A stretch of DNA of 64,000 bases from Cumulibacter manganitolerans (GTDB lineage Bacteria; Actinomycetota; Actinomycetes; Mycobacteriales; Antricoccaceae), in the NCBI RefSeq assembly GCF_009602465.1, contig NZ_WBKP01000002.1:84917-148916 (forward strand), given 5' to 3'. Shown one piece after another: positions 50,975-59,505 of the stretch; within the stretch, counting starts at the first letter, position 1, and each line of letters starts with the position of its first letter. Below the pieces are notes generated by a model that was not told the DNA's origin, made no database searches, and worked only from the letters and a program-made list of their open reading frames with translations. The position numbers and the translations under genes were made by a program.

Positions 50975-50980
50975 CGCGGT

Positions 50981-51433
50981 TCACAGCCCGAGCGCCGGAG
51001 CGGCGCTCGGGCTCTCGCGGCGGCCCATGCCGGCGGACTGCCCGACGGGCTCGGCCGTCGAGGCGGGCTGGCGGCGGGTGCGGTCAACCTCGTAGCTCGT
51101 GCGAGCGAGGTCGTGGCCGAGCTTCTTGGCGACGAACTCCTCGGCCTTGACCGTCTCGCCGTCTGGGCCGGTGCGGCCGTACTGGCGGGTGTAGCCCTCA
51201 GCAACGAACTTGTCGCCCTTCGCGAAGCGGGCGTGGGCGCGCTCGGCGGTCTTCTGGAACGCCACGAGGTCGTGGAAGGTCGTCTCGGTCTGCGTGAACG
51301 ACCCGTCCGGCTCCTTGCGGTAGTGCTCCTGTCCGATCTTGGCGTAGAACCGGGCGTCGCCCCGCTCGGTGTAGGTGAGCTGCGGATCGGAGGCGATAAA
51401 CCCAGAGACGGATTCCTGAGTGTGGAGAGCCAT
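50981..51433 (-). CDS. Single-stranded DNA-binding protein (module 2)
   Basis: 150 residues, ATG at 51433, with AAGGA upstream. OB-fold region (SGFIASDPQLTYTERGDARF, TFHDLVAFQKTAERAHARFA) and a short Gln/Ser tail. Homologue of 1112-1573. A CAGGTGCGC motif is 59 nt upstream (51492). Confidence 0.85.
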   Translation of the reverse strand: MALHTQESVSGFIASDPQLTYTERGDARFYAKIGQEHYRKEPDGSFTQTETTFHDLVAFQKTAERAHARFAKGDKFVAEGYTRQYGRTGPDGETVKAEEFVAKKLGHDLARTSYEVDRTRRQPASTAEPVGQSAGMGRRESPSAAPALGL

Positions 51434-51486
51434 CGGACTGTCCTTCTTTCTGACATCGGCGCAGGCCCCGCAACGGGGCCGCTCTG

Positions 51487-53283
51487 TCAGACAGGTGCGC
51501 CCGGCGGCTCCTCCAAGCGGTGCTGCAAGGCCGCCTCGATGGCGGCCCGGTCGGCGCGGAGCTGTTCGGCGTCGGGTCGGATGGTCCAGGTCCGCATCCG
51601 GGTGACGATGGGCGGCGCGGAGCGCAGCAGCACGAGCGCGGTGCCGAACGGCAGGGTGCGGATGGTGTCGGGCGGCATGATCGGCACCCGGCGGATCGAC
51701 CGCTGAGCGGAACGAGAGCCCTGGTCTCCGATAGTGGTGGAGTCGGTCACCTCGTCACGCTCCCCAATCAAGGTCGTGAGGTCGTGGAGGTCTTTCGAGT
51801 TGGATGCGCCCCCGAGGATGATCTTCACGATCGAGGCGTCCCAGATCGCGCCGGCCGCGTTCTCCGACCACTTCTCCCTGGCTTGGGCGAGCGACTGGAG
51901 CACGGGCATGGTTGTGATTCCCGTGCCGCCTCCTTCGGCCATGAGCGTCGGCAGGGACGGCAAAGGGGCGAGGTTGCCGACCTCATCGAGCGCGAGCAGC
52001 ACGGGCGGGTCGAGCCGGGCGCCGGGGCTGCGGGCGGCGATGCGTCGGGCGGCCTCGACGAGATCTTCGACGAAGGCGGCGACCAGGGCGGCGGAGTTGT
52101 TGGCTCCGGCTCCGGTCGCCAGCAGGTAGAGGGTTCCCTTGGCGCGCAGGAACGCTTCGGGGTCGAGGTCCTCGCCGTCCCGCGGGTTCACCGCGTCGAG
52201 CACGCGCGGGTCCGCGAGCGCGGCGAGGGCGAGGGAGACGCCTTGCCAGATGGAGTCGCGGGTTCTCGGGTCGGAGTCGATCATGGCCTGCAAGGAGTCG
52301 GCCCATCCGGTGGCGGCTTTCGGGTTGGCGGTGAGGATCGCGACCGCGTCGGCGGCGGCTGCCGGGTCGAGGGTCCACCGGAACAGCTCACCCGGTCCGC
52401 GCCGGTCCAGCGCCGCAGCATGGAGCAGGGCTTGAAGCGCGGTGCGGGTCTTTCCTTCCCAGAACCCGCCGCCCTCGACCCCGCCGGCGGAGAGTCCGGT
52501 GCCGGCGGCGAGCCCGGACGCGCGGATCATCGCGGTCAGGGGGTCCTCGCATCCCCGGATGGGCGACCAGCGCAGCCCTGCGGGGACGCCTTCGGCCAGG
52601 TGCTGCGGGTCGAAGACAGCGACCGGCCCGACCTTCTCCCGTGCCCGCAAGGTGGCGGTGAGGTTGTCGGGCCGCGTCGAGGTGGTGACGACGGCGCCGG
52701 GGGCGTCCAGGATCATGTTGATGACGATGTGGGCGCCCTTCCCGGAGCGCGGCGGCCCGATCAGCAAGATGCTGTCCTCGACGGAGGCCCAGACGCCTTT
52801 ACCGCGCGAGCTGCCGATCCGGTAGCCGATGTCCTCCGGCCGCGGCTTGTCGAGTGAGGGCCGCAGGTGCCCTGCCCTGCGCAGCAGTGCTCTCTCGGAT
52901 GTGGCGCGGGCGACGTCACTCCGCGTGGCGATCCCGACGATGCGGTACGGGTCGTTCTTGAGCTGTCGGCCGTGTTCGCGGGCGAACCCCCAGATGAACA
53001 GGGCGACGGCCGTCGTCGCCAGGATGAGGGCCGTCGCCGTGATCCAGTAGGCGACCGCGCTCAGGCCCGGTGCGCTGAACGCGGCGGCCGGGTCGCTGGG
53101 ATGGACGAGCACGGCGAGCCCCGTCTCGATGCCGCCGGCTGGCTGGCTCGTGCCGGTGATCCAGGCGGCGAGGGAGGCGGCGCCGCGCAGGATGCCGGCG
53201 AGGATCACGGCGGCCACGAGGAGGCCGATGCCGAAGTTGGTCATCTCGTCCCCGAGCGGGCCGGCCGGACGGGGCGTGCTCAT
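51487..53283 (-). CDS. Type IV coupling protein, VirD4/TraG family (module 2)
   Basis: 598 residues. Two N-terminal helices (ILAGILRGAASLAAWIT and a second near 85-105), Walker A GPPRSGKG and Walker B VLLALDE. Long stretches match the module 1 protein, but many substitutions show old divergence. ATG at 53283 overlaps the preceding stop (ATGA). Confidence 0.92.
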   Translation of the reverse strand: MSTPRPAGPLGDEMTNFGIGLLVAAVILAGILRGAASLAAWITGTSQPAGGIETGLAVLVHPSDPAAAFSAPGLSAVAYWITATALILATTAVALFIWGFAREHGRQLKNDPYRIVGIATRSDVARATSERALLRRAGHLRPSLDKPRPEDIGYRIGSSRGKGVWASVEDSILLIGPPRSGKGAHIVINMILDAPGAVVTTSTRPDNLTATLRAREKVGPVAVFDPQHLAEGVPAGLRWSPIRGCEDPLTAMIRASGLAAGTGLSAGGVEGGGFWEGKTRTALQALLHAAALDRRGPGELFRWTLDPAAAADAVAILTANPKAATGWADSLQAMIDSDPRTRDSIWQGVSLALAALADPRVLDAVNPRDGEDLDPEAFLRAKGTLYLLATGAGANNSAALVAAFVEDLVEAARRIAARSPGARLDPPVLLALDEVGNLAPLPSLPTLMAEGGGTGITTMPVLQSLAQAREKWSENAAGAIWDASIVKIILGGASNSKDLHDLTTLIGERDEVTDSTTIGDQGSRSAQRSIRRVPIMPPDTIRTLPFGTALVLLRSAPPIVTRMRTWTIRPDAEQLRADRAAIEAALQHRLEEPPGAPV

Positions 53284-53849
53284 CTGGTCGCCGCCTCGGG
53301 GTGCCCGATCGTGACGGCGCCGGAGACGCGGCCGAGCAGAATGACCTCGCGGGTCGGACTGGCCGCGAGCTGGTCGACGGCGATCAGAGCGCGGGCGGCA
53401 CCATCCGGACCGGCGTCGGAGTGGGCGATGACGACAGCGATCGCGACATCCTCGCCCGGTACGAACCCTTCCCCGTAGAGCACCGGCAGGGCCGGCACTG
53501 CCGGTTCGGGCATCGGCTGCGGGTCCGGACGACGGCGTTTGCCGGGCGTGACGATGTCGGTGAACACCGATCCGTCCGCCTCGCGGACCTCAACCCGTAC
53601 GGGGGCACGGCGCTGGTCGGTGAGGTGGTCGAGGATGCTGGCGAAGTCCTCGCGGCGCCAGGGCGGCGCGAACGGCTCCGGCAGGTGCGGGGTCCGGTCG
53701 ATGGTGACGGTCATCCGCCCGTCTTCGGCGATGTCCATGACGACGTGCGGCAGCACCACCGGCACGCCCGGCTCCTCGGCCTCCCGGTCCTCGCGGTGGT
53801 CGTGGTGGGCCGGCTCGCCGGGGGTGCGCTTGTCGTGGGGCCGGCTCAT
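53280..53849 (-). CDS. Conserved conjugation-module protein (module 2)
   Basis: 189 residues, homologue of 3438-3959: DGRMTVTIDRTPHLPEP, GEGFVPGEDVAIAVVIAHSD and GAARALIAVDQ. The N-terminal 40 residues are charged and differ. It overlaps the coupling-protein gene by 4 bp, and its own start overlaps a possible 36-residue frame upstream. Function unknown. Confidence 0.7.
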   Translation of the reverse strand: MSRPHDKRTPGEPAHHDHREDREAEEPGVPVVLPHVVMDIAEDGRMTVTIDRTPHLPEPFAPPWRREDFASILDHLTDQRRAPVRVEVREADGSVFTDIVTPGKRRRPDPQPMPEPAVPALPVLYGEGFVPGEDVAIAVVIAHSDAGPDGAARALIAVDQLAASPTREVILLGRVSGAVTIGHPEAATR

Positions 53850-53956
53850 CGTGCGCCCTCGGATTGGTTCGGGAATCCCGATGCGCCGTCAGGAATCTCG
53901 GGAACATGAGACCTCGCCGCTGTCTCTATTGCTACGGGTTCTTTTCGGGTGCTCAT
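53846..53956 (-). CDS. Possible 36-residue leader peptide
   Basis: An ATG at 53956 opens a short frame (MSTRKEPVAIETAARSHVPE...) ending in an ATGA overlap with the 53849 start. Its first residues resemble the N-terminus of the module 1 protein at 3959 (MRKNPTS). It may be a small gene or the displaced N-terminus of the next one. Confidence 0.35.
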   Translation of the reverse strand: MSTRKEPVAIETAARSHVPEIPDGASGFPNQSEGAR

Positions 53957-54010
53957 ACCCGGTAGGTGCGTTCTGTCCGCCCCGGTGCTGGGTTCGCCGG
54001 TGTCGCGCGA

Positions 54011-54080
54011 CAGTCTGAAAGTTCTTCGGGATTCCTGAAGGTTTCGGAGTATTCTCGAAGTATGTGCAGGATTTCTGAAC
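54011..54080. repeat. Four 20-bp-period iterons (module 2)
   Basis: CAGTCTGAAA (54011), ATTCCTGAAG (54031), ATTCTCGAAG (54051) and ATTTCTGAAC (54071) start exactly 20 bp apart. They are in the same gap as the module 1 iterons but have a different sequence. The middle units are short palindromes (TTCNNGAA). Either module-specific regulator sites or, because the integrase gene starts at 54091, its promoter or arm sites. Confidence 0.7.
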
Positions 54081-54090
54081 TGGAACGCTG

Positions 54091-55170
54091 ATGGCTCTGA
54101 CGCCTGTGCGGAGCGTGGCGACGGCGCCGGTGCTGGTGTCGCCGCAGGATGCTGACGATTTCGAGCAGGAGCTGATCGATCAGTTCGCGTTGGCGCAGGC
54201 GTCCGCGGGGATCTCGGACGGTTACATCACGAGCTCGCGTTCGGTGGTGTTCGAGTTCGCGAGGTCGCTGTCGGGTCCGGCCTGGACGGCGAGGTACGCG
54301 GACGGCGACCGGTTCCTCGCGGAGCAGCGGCGGCTGGGGCGGGCGCAGTCAACGCGGGCGGGCAAGGCGGGCATGATCGCCCAGTTCTACGACTTCCTCA
54401 TCACCCGCTACCTCGGCGACATCCGTGCCGCGACGGGCGTGATCGTCGAGCAGCCCATAGATGAGTGGAACCGCCCGTCCGGAGTGTCCCTCGGCAAGGT
54501 TCGCGTCCCGCCGTCGGACGCGGAGATGACGGAGTTCTTCGACCGTTGGCGGGCGTCGGTCGCGAATGCCAGGAAGTATCTGCCTGCGGCGCGGGACTAC
54601 TTTACGGCGTCGCTCTGGCGACGCCTGGGTCTGCGGATCAACGAGTCGGTCATGCTCGACATCCGGGACTGGCGGCCCGACCTCGGACAGATCGGCAAGC
54701 TGCATGTCCGGTTCGGGAAGGGCTCACGCGGCCGCGGCGTCAAGCCGAGGCTGATCCCCGCGATCAACGGCGCCGCCGAGCTGATCGACTGGTGGCTGGC
54801 CGAGGTGCGCCCGCAGTTCGGGTCGGATTGGAGCGACCCGGACGCGCCGATGCTGCCCAGCGAGCGGATCGATCACGAGTTCGGCCGTTCGGTTCGGGTC
54901 GGCCCGAACGCGCTGCGTCGGGCGCTGGCCGATCAGACCGAACGGTGGCTGCCCGCCTGGTCGGGGCGGATGACCCCGCACGTCCTGCGACACTACTGCG
55001 CGTCCTCGCTCTACGCCGCGGGCATGGACTTGAAGGCGCTGCAGGAGCTCCTCGGGCACAACTGGCTCTCGACGACGAGCCAGTACATCCACGTCCGCAG
55101 CGACCACATCGAGACCGCGTGGCATCAGGCCAACGCCCGCATCGAACGACGCCTGGGAGGAGAGGGCTGA
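54091..55170 (+). CDS. Tyrosine recombinase/integrase
   Basis: 359 residues. SAM-like N-terminal domain (about 20-115), catalytic domain with Arg in LWRRLGLRINESVML (R182), HVLRHYCASSLYAAG (H297, R300), and LGHNWLSTTSQYIHV (H323, Y332): all catalytic residues in place. First gene of a three-gene cassette inserted in the second conjugation operon between the 53280-53849 gene and the VirB4-like gene. In module 1 these are 146 bp apart. Probably moves the cassette. Confidence 0.9.
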   Translation: MALTPVRSVATAPVLVSPQDADDFEQELIDQFALAQASAGISDGYITSSRSVVFEFARSLSGPAWTARYADGDRFLAEQRRLGRAQSTRAGKAGMIAQFYDFLITRYLGDIRAATGVIVEQPIDEWNRPSGVSLGKVRVPPSDAEMTEFFDRWRASVANARKYLPAARDYFTASLWRRLGLRINESVMLDIRDWRPDLGQIGKLHVRFGKGSRGRGVKPRLIPAINGAAELIDWWLAEVRPQFGSDWSDPDAPMLPSERIDHEFGRSVRVGPNALRRALADQTERWLPAWSGRMTPHVLRHYCASSLYAAGMDLKALQELLGHNWLSTTSQYIHVRSDHIETAWHQANARIERRLGGEG

Positions 55171-55171
55171 C

Positions 55172-55495
55172 ATGCTCTGGAACCTGCGGTTGAAGGCCGC
55201 CGAGCGCGGCATCTGGAAGTCCGCCGAGCTGCGGCGGATGCTCGCTGACGCGGGCCTGGAACTGAGCCTGGGGAAGATGTCGGCGCTCTGGACCGGCACC
55301 CCGAAGACGATCCGCCTCGACGACCTCGACGTGATCTGCCACGTCCTGGCCTGCGAGCCCAGTGACCTCCTCGTCCGCGAGCCCGCGAAGGTCGCCGCCC
55401 GCAAGCCGGCACAGGAGAAGATCGCCGGCGCGAGCGATGTCCCGCCGATCGTCCGGCCCCGACCAGGGAACCCACGCTCGACACCACCGCTATGA
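55172..55495 (+). CDS. XRE-type HTH regulator of the integrase cassette
   Basis: 107 residues. A Cro/C1-like HTH (LRRMLADAGLELSLGKMSAL, IRLDDLDVICHVLACEPSDL) with a disordered Pro-rich tail. It begins one base after the integrase stop and overlaps the next gene by 4 bp (ATGA), so the three genes form one operon. Likely a regulator or excision factor of the cassette. Confidence 0.85.
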   Translation: MLWNLRLKAAERGIWKSAELRRMLADAGLELSLGKMSALWTGTPKTIRLDDLDVICHVLACEPSDLLVREPAKVAARKPAQEKIAGASDVPPIVRPRPGNPRSTPPL

Positions 55496-57258
55496 GCACG
55501 ACGCTCGGGTTCAACGAGCGGTTTCGGCCCCCACGGACCTGCTTCACCTGCGGCGTGAACCGAGCGGCCTGGACCCGCCCGCGGGTCGAGTACTGCTACG
55601 AGTGCATGCCCGGCGGACCGTTCACCCCGCCACCGTGTGAACGATGCGGCTCGAGCGCCTACTTCAACCAGGGCCGCTGCGAGCTCTGCCATCCCGGCAG
55701 TCCCCGCTATCCCGGAGCCTGCAAGGACTGCCTCGCCTGGGGCGTTTGCCGGCAGAACAACTGGCTCTGCTGGGCCTGCCGCTGGTGGCGCCAGCACTAC
55801 CCGGTCGGCGACTGCGTCTACTGCGGGCGGCACGTCACGATCGGGGTGCAGGGCGCCTGCCGTCTCTGCCTGGAATCCGCTCGCCGCGTCACCGAGCCCG
55901 GCACCGCCCCGGACCCCGCCGATGGCGTCCGCTACGGGCTCCAGCTCTTCTTCGCGAACATGCCCGCGCCGCGCAAGCCCAAACGGTCCACATCGGGGAT
56001 TCGTGCGCTGCGGAAGGCTCTGGCCGCTCAGGTCGACCGGCAGGCCAACTGGGACCAGCCCGAGCTGTTCCACCTCGATCCGGACCCCGAGTTGCTGCGG
56101 CAGGCGACGACGGCCGGCGCACGGGAGTGGACCTACCGAACCGACACGATCGTGTTCGCGCACGCGGAGAGATTCGGCTGGTCCGAGCGGCAGACGAACC
56201 AGGTCCGCCGGTCGTTGAAGATGATCCAGCTGATACGACCCGACGGCGCCACCCAGGTCCGCGCCAGCGAGGTCCTGCGGCTGAGCGGCTACGACACCAA
56301 CACGAACCGGGTCTCCACCCTCGACGTTCTCGCCGAGGCCGGGTTCCTGATAGATGACCAGGTGCCGCACATCGTCCGCTACTTCGACGCCAGGACCGCG
56401 GGCCTGCCGGAAACGATGACCAGCCAGCTCGCCGTCTGGTTCGACCTCATGCGGCACGGCTCGACCATCCCGCCGCGGCGCAAGTCCCGAGACGATAACA
56501 CCACCCGCACCCTGATCCTCGGGATCATGCCGATCCTGCACGCCTGGGCGAACGCCGGCATCGACTCCCTCGCACAGGTCACCCGCCGCATGATCGCCGA
56601 CAGCCTGCCCGCCGAGCCCTCGCAACGGCACTGGGCCGACCGGGGGCTGCGGTCAGTGTTCGCCGTGATGAAAGCCCGCAAGCTCGTGTTCACCGACCCG
56701 ATCCGCAACCTGCCGATTGTCAACACGCGCACCACGATCCCGATGCCGCTGGACGCGGCCGCGATCCGCGCCGCACTGAATCACCCCGACCCCGCGACCG
56801 CGCTCGGCGTCGCGATCGTCTCGTTCCACGGCCTCACCAACGGCCAGACCCGCGCGATCCAGCTCACCGACGTCGTCGACGGGCGCCTCACCCTGTACGA
56901 CGGACGCTCGATCCCTCTGGCCGAGCCCGTCAGGGTCCGCCTCGCCGCCTGGCTCGACTACCGCGCCCAGAGATGGCCCGCCACGATCAACCCGCATCTG
57001 TTCCTCACCCAGCAGACCGCGCCCCGACTCTCCGCACCGGGCCACTCCTTCCCTTGGAAGAAGGCTGGTCTGAACCCGCAGTCGCTGCGCACCGACCGCA
57101 TTCTGCAGGAGATCTACGCGACCGGCGGCGACGTCCGCCGCATCTGCGACCTCTTCGGCATCGGCATCGAGGCCGCTCTGCGCTATGCCACCAATCTCGG
57201 CCACGCCGCGTTTCGCGAGCAGATCCCCGCTCCTGCCCGAGCGCTCGACGGTGACTAG
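55492..57258 (+). CDS. Zinc-finger tyrosine-recombinase-like protein, active site degenerate
   Basis: 588 residues. The N-terminal 150 residues have six or so Cys pairs (CFTCGVNRAAW, YCYECMP, CERCGSSAYF, CELCHPG, CVYCGRH), i.e. zinc-ribbon-type DNA-binding modules. The C-terminal 190 residues have a recombinase-like layout, but the expected Arg is replaced (HGLTNGQTRAIQLTDV) and the HxxR motif is not recognisable (LRTDRILQEI). It is probably a catalytically inactive partner of the 54091 integrase. The stop shares CTAG with the convergent regulator gene. Confidence 0.78.
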   Translation: MSTTLGFNERFRPPRTCFTCGVNRAAWTRPRVEYCYECMPGGPFTPPPCERCGSSAYFNQGRCELCHPGSPRYPGACKDCLAWGVCRQNNWLCWACRWWRQHYPVGDCVYCGRHVTIGVQGACRLCLESARRVTEPGTAPDPADGVRYGLQLFFANMPAPRKPKRSTSGIRALRKALAAQVDRQANWDQPELFHLDPDPELLRQATTAGAREWTYRTDTIVFAHAERFGWSERQTNQVRRSLKMIQLIRPDGATQVRASEVLRLSGYDTNTNRVSTLDVLAEAGFLIDDQVPHIVRYFDARTAGLPETMTSQLAVWFDLMRHGSTIPPRRKSRDDNTTRTLILGIMPILHAWANAGIDSLAQVTRRMIADSLPAEPSQRHWADRGLRSVFAVMKARKLVFTDPIRNLPIVNTRTTIPMPLDAAAIRAALNHPDPATALGVAIVSFHGLTNGQTRAIQLTDVVDGRLTLYDGRSIPLAEPVRVRLAAWLDYRAQRWPATINPHLFLTQQTAPRLSAPGHSFPWKKAGLNPQSLRTDRILQEIYATGGDVRRICDLFGIGIEAALRYATNLGHAAFREQIPAPARALDGD

Positions 57259-57944
57259 GCCGAGGGGGGAATCCTGCGGACGCGGACTGCCGCTGCGGCG
57301 GGGAGCGAGAGCACTACCCGTTTGTGCCCTACGGTCATCTCGATCATGGATGCCTGGGGGTTGAAGTCGTTCACGCGAACCCGGGTGCCGACGGTGATGC
57401 CGTGATCCTGGAGGTAACGGAGCACGTCGGGGGAACGGTCGGAGACTCTGGCGATATCTGCCTTGGTGCCCGCGGTGATCTCGGTCAGTGGTCTGCTGTC
57501 GTCGGCCGGCACCGTTCCGTCGGCTGCGGGGATGGGATCGCCGTGGGGGTCGGTGGTCGGGTGGCCTAGGACGGTGTCCATTCGGTCCAGCACGAGGTCG
57601 GAGATGGCGTGTTCGAGCCGGTCGGCCTCGTCGTGGACCTGGTCCCAGCCCAGGCCGAGCGCCTCGACGAGGTAGGTCTCGATAATGCGATGTCGCCGGA
57701 CGATCTCGACCGCGATCGCCCGGCCCGCATCGGTAAGGCTGATCGGCCCGTAGGGTTCGTAGTCGATATGCCCGTCGCGGGCGAGCTTCTTCAGGTTCGC
57801 AGACACCGTCGATGCGGTGACTCCGAGCTGCGCGGCGAGGTCCGTCGTGGACGGCTCTCCGCCGGGCCACTCGTGGGCCTTCCAGATCAGGGTGAGGTAG
57901 TCCTCGACCATCCGGGTGAGAGCAGGGTGCGGCATCTTGCCCAT
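57255..57944 (-). CDS. DtxR/MntR-family metal-dependent repressor
   Basis: 229 residues from the ATG at 57944; a GTG at 57953 is an alternative. Winged helix (VEDYLTLIWKAHEWPGG, TTDLAAQLGVTASTVSANLK), the metal-binding and dimer helix (RRHRIIETYLVEALGLGWDQ, EADRLEHAISD) and a C-terminal SH3-like/FeoA domain. Represses metal uptake or controls export when loaded with Mn2+ or Fe2+. It follows the exporter gene by one base, so one operon is likely, under the riboswitch leader. Confidence 0.88.
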   Translation of the reverse strand: MGKMPHPALTRMVEDYLTLIWKAHEWPGGEPSTTDLAAQLGVTASTVSANLKKLARDGHIDYEPYGPISLTDAGRAIAVEIVRRHRIIETYLVEALGLGWDQVHDEADRLEHAISDLVLDRMDTVLGHPTTDPHGDPIPAADGTVPADDSRPLTEITAGTKADIARVSDRSPDVLRYLQDHGITVGTRVRVNDFNPQASMIEMTVGHKRVVLSLPAAAAVRVRRIPPSA

Positions 57945-57945
57945 G

Positions 57946-59199
57946 CTATCCACGCACCGCCGTCGAAGTCTCGGCAGCCGGAATCGGCGCGGCCTGGGCT
58001 CGCCGGAACGGCGCCGCGAGCGTAGGGAGAATGTCGCGGCGGTGCGCGATCAGGAATCCAATCGCGAGCACGGCCTGGATGGCGCTGAGTACGTATCGGC
58101 CGGTGGTGTCGGTGACGACGAACTGCACGGCGAACAGGGCCGCGAGCCCGATCGCGGACCACCAGTGGAACCGGAGGGCGAGGATGATCGCCACGCCCAG
58201 CAGCGTCTGCGTCGCGGTCAGGGTGAACTCCTCGATCTGCCGGGCGTCCAGCGCCAGCGACGCGGGGCCACCACCGGCGAAGTGCGCGATCGGGAGGGAG
58301 CCGACCAGCAGGCTCCACTGGTTGACCTTCGACGCGATGAGCGTGCCGATTGCCGCCGCCCCCATCCCACGCAGGGCGAACATCACCGCGATGATGAACT
58401 CCGGTGCCTCGGAGGCCAGCGGGGCAAGCCACTGCACGAGGAAGTAGCTGTCGATGCCCAGCGACGACCCGGAAGCGACCAGCGCCTCCGCGAACGGCTC
58501 CGCCGAGAGCAGGATGATCGCGGCCGAGATCACGAAAAGTCCGATGACTGCGACTCGTCGTGGGCGGGTGTTCATCCCGGCGATCAGCGCGGCGGCGCCG
58601 ACGAACTCCTCCTCGCCATCATCGTGGGTCTGCCCGGCACGCCACAGGTACAGGCCGAACACGAGGATCAGCGCGGCGCCGAACCAGATCGGGATGCTGC
58701 CCATCAGCGGTATCGCGAACGCGACCACGGCGAGGATCGCGAGGAATCCGATGTCCAGGCGGCTCTCCTTCGGCAGGTCGAGGAACCGCGGTGAGGCCGT
58801 TCCCCGTGCCCGGGCGACACGGCGGGCGACCAAGAGCGAGACGACAACCACGAGCGGCCACCCGAAACCGAGCAGCAGCCGGTTCGAGCCGGTCATGTTC
58901 GCCGCCGCGTAATGCAGGTATTCGGCGTCCGACCCGGACCGGAACGCGTAGTACAGGTCCACCGCGTACTCCGGGAGCACCGCGATCAGCGCGAGCAACG
59001 CGATCGCCAATGCGCCGGAGATGTCCTTCTGCGCCGCCTCCGCCGCCCACGCGAGCAAGAACGCTGCCGCGACAACAGCAGCACCGAACACGAGCATCTC
59101 CAGCACCGGGAACAACTCGATCCCCGTGAGCCGCAATACCAGGGCGGGAGCGGCGATCAGCAAGCACAACAGGACACGGCGGACAAGGGCGGCGGGCAT
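57946..59199 (-). CDS. CaCA-family cation exchanger, probably Mn2+/Ca2+
   Basis: 417 residues from the ATG at 59199, with AGGAGAG upstream. Eleven or so helices and the two alpha repeats of Na+/Ca2+ exchangers: ALIAVLPEYAVDLYYA and ASEAPEFIIAVMFALRG (acidic residues line the ion site). The upstream yybP-ykoY-like leader and the MntR-type regulator suggest Mn2+ efflux, whereas the family name suggests Ca2+. Carried inside a conjugation operon, so likely acquired. Confidence 0.85.
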   Translation of the reverse strand: MPAALVRRVLLCLLIAAPALVLRLTGIELFPVLEMLVFGAAVVAAAFLLAWAAEAAQKDISGALAIALLALIAVLPEYAVDLYYAFRSGSDAEYLHYAAANMTGSNRLLLGFGWPLVVVVSLLVARRVARARGTASPRFLDLPKESRLDIGFLAILAVVAFAIPLMGSIPIWFGAALILVFGLYLWRAGQTHDDGEEEFVGAAALIAGMNTRPRRVAVIGLFVISAAIILLSAEPFAEALVASGSSLGIDSYFLVQWLAPLASEAPEFIIAVMFALRGMGAAAIGTLIASKVNQWSLLVGSLPIAHFAGGGPASLALDARQIEEFTLTATQTLLGVAIILALRFHWWSAIGLAALFAVQFVVTDTTGRYVLSAIQAVLAIGFLIAHRRDILPTLAAPFRRAQAAPIPAAETSTAVRG

Positions 59200-59242
59200 G
59201 GCATCTCTCCTGGACGCGCCGCAGCACGGGGAGGATCTCCGG

Positions 59243-59369
59243 CCACGGCAAAGGACCGAAGGTCTCGCTCGCCTCACGAACTGAGGTGGGGCGCCGGGCC
59301 GATCATCGTGACCGCCAGTGTGTCGACGCACCGCATCCAAGCCGAAGCCCGGACGGAACTACTCCCCTT
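59243..59369 (-). promoter_or_regulatory. yybP-ykoY-like (Mn2+) riboswitch leader
   Basis: On the sense strand the leader has GGGGAGTAG (59367-59359), a GTCGACACAC-type loop, and later GAGCGAGACC...GGTCCTTTGCC (59270-59247). These match the order of conserved blocks in yybP-ykoY riboswitches (GGGGAGUAG, GUCAACA, GAGACCUUUGCC). It is in the 300-bp leader of the exchanger gene. I cannot fold it with certainty. If it is correct, Mn2+ turns the operon on. Confidence 0.75.
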
Positions 59370-59397
59370 CGGGAATAAGCCTGACGCACCCCGATCG

Positions 59398-59439
59398 GAT
59401 GTGTCTACGCACACCTCAGAGTTAGAGAAGTCACACATC
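59398..59439. promoter_or_regulatory. Inverted repeat upstream of the riboswitch
   Basis: GATGTGT (59398-59404) and ACACATC (59433-59439) are perfect 7-bp arms 28 bp apart, flanking CTCAGAGTTAGAG. Placed to be the operator for the MntR-type protein or the exchanger promoter. Inference only. Confidence 0.4.
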
Positions 59440-59505
59440 TCGGCCCCGTTGCTTCGGGTTCCGTGAACCCGCACCCTCAGCTAGCCTGAATGGGCGCGTG
59501 GAAGC

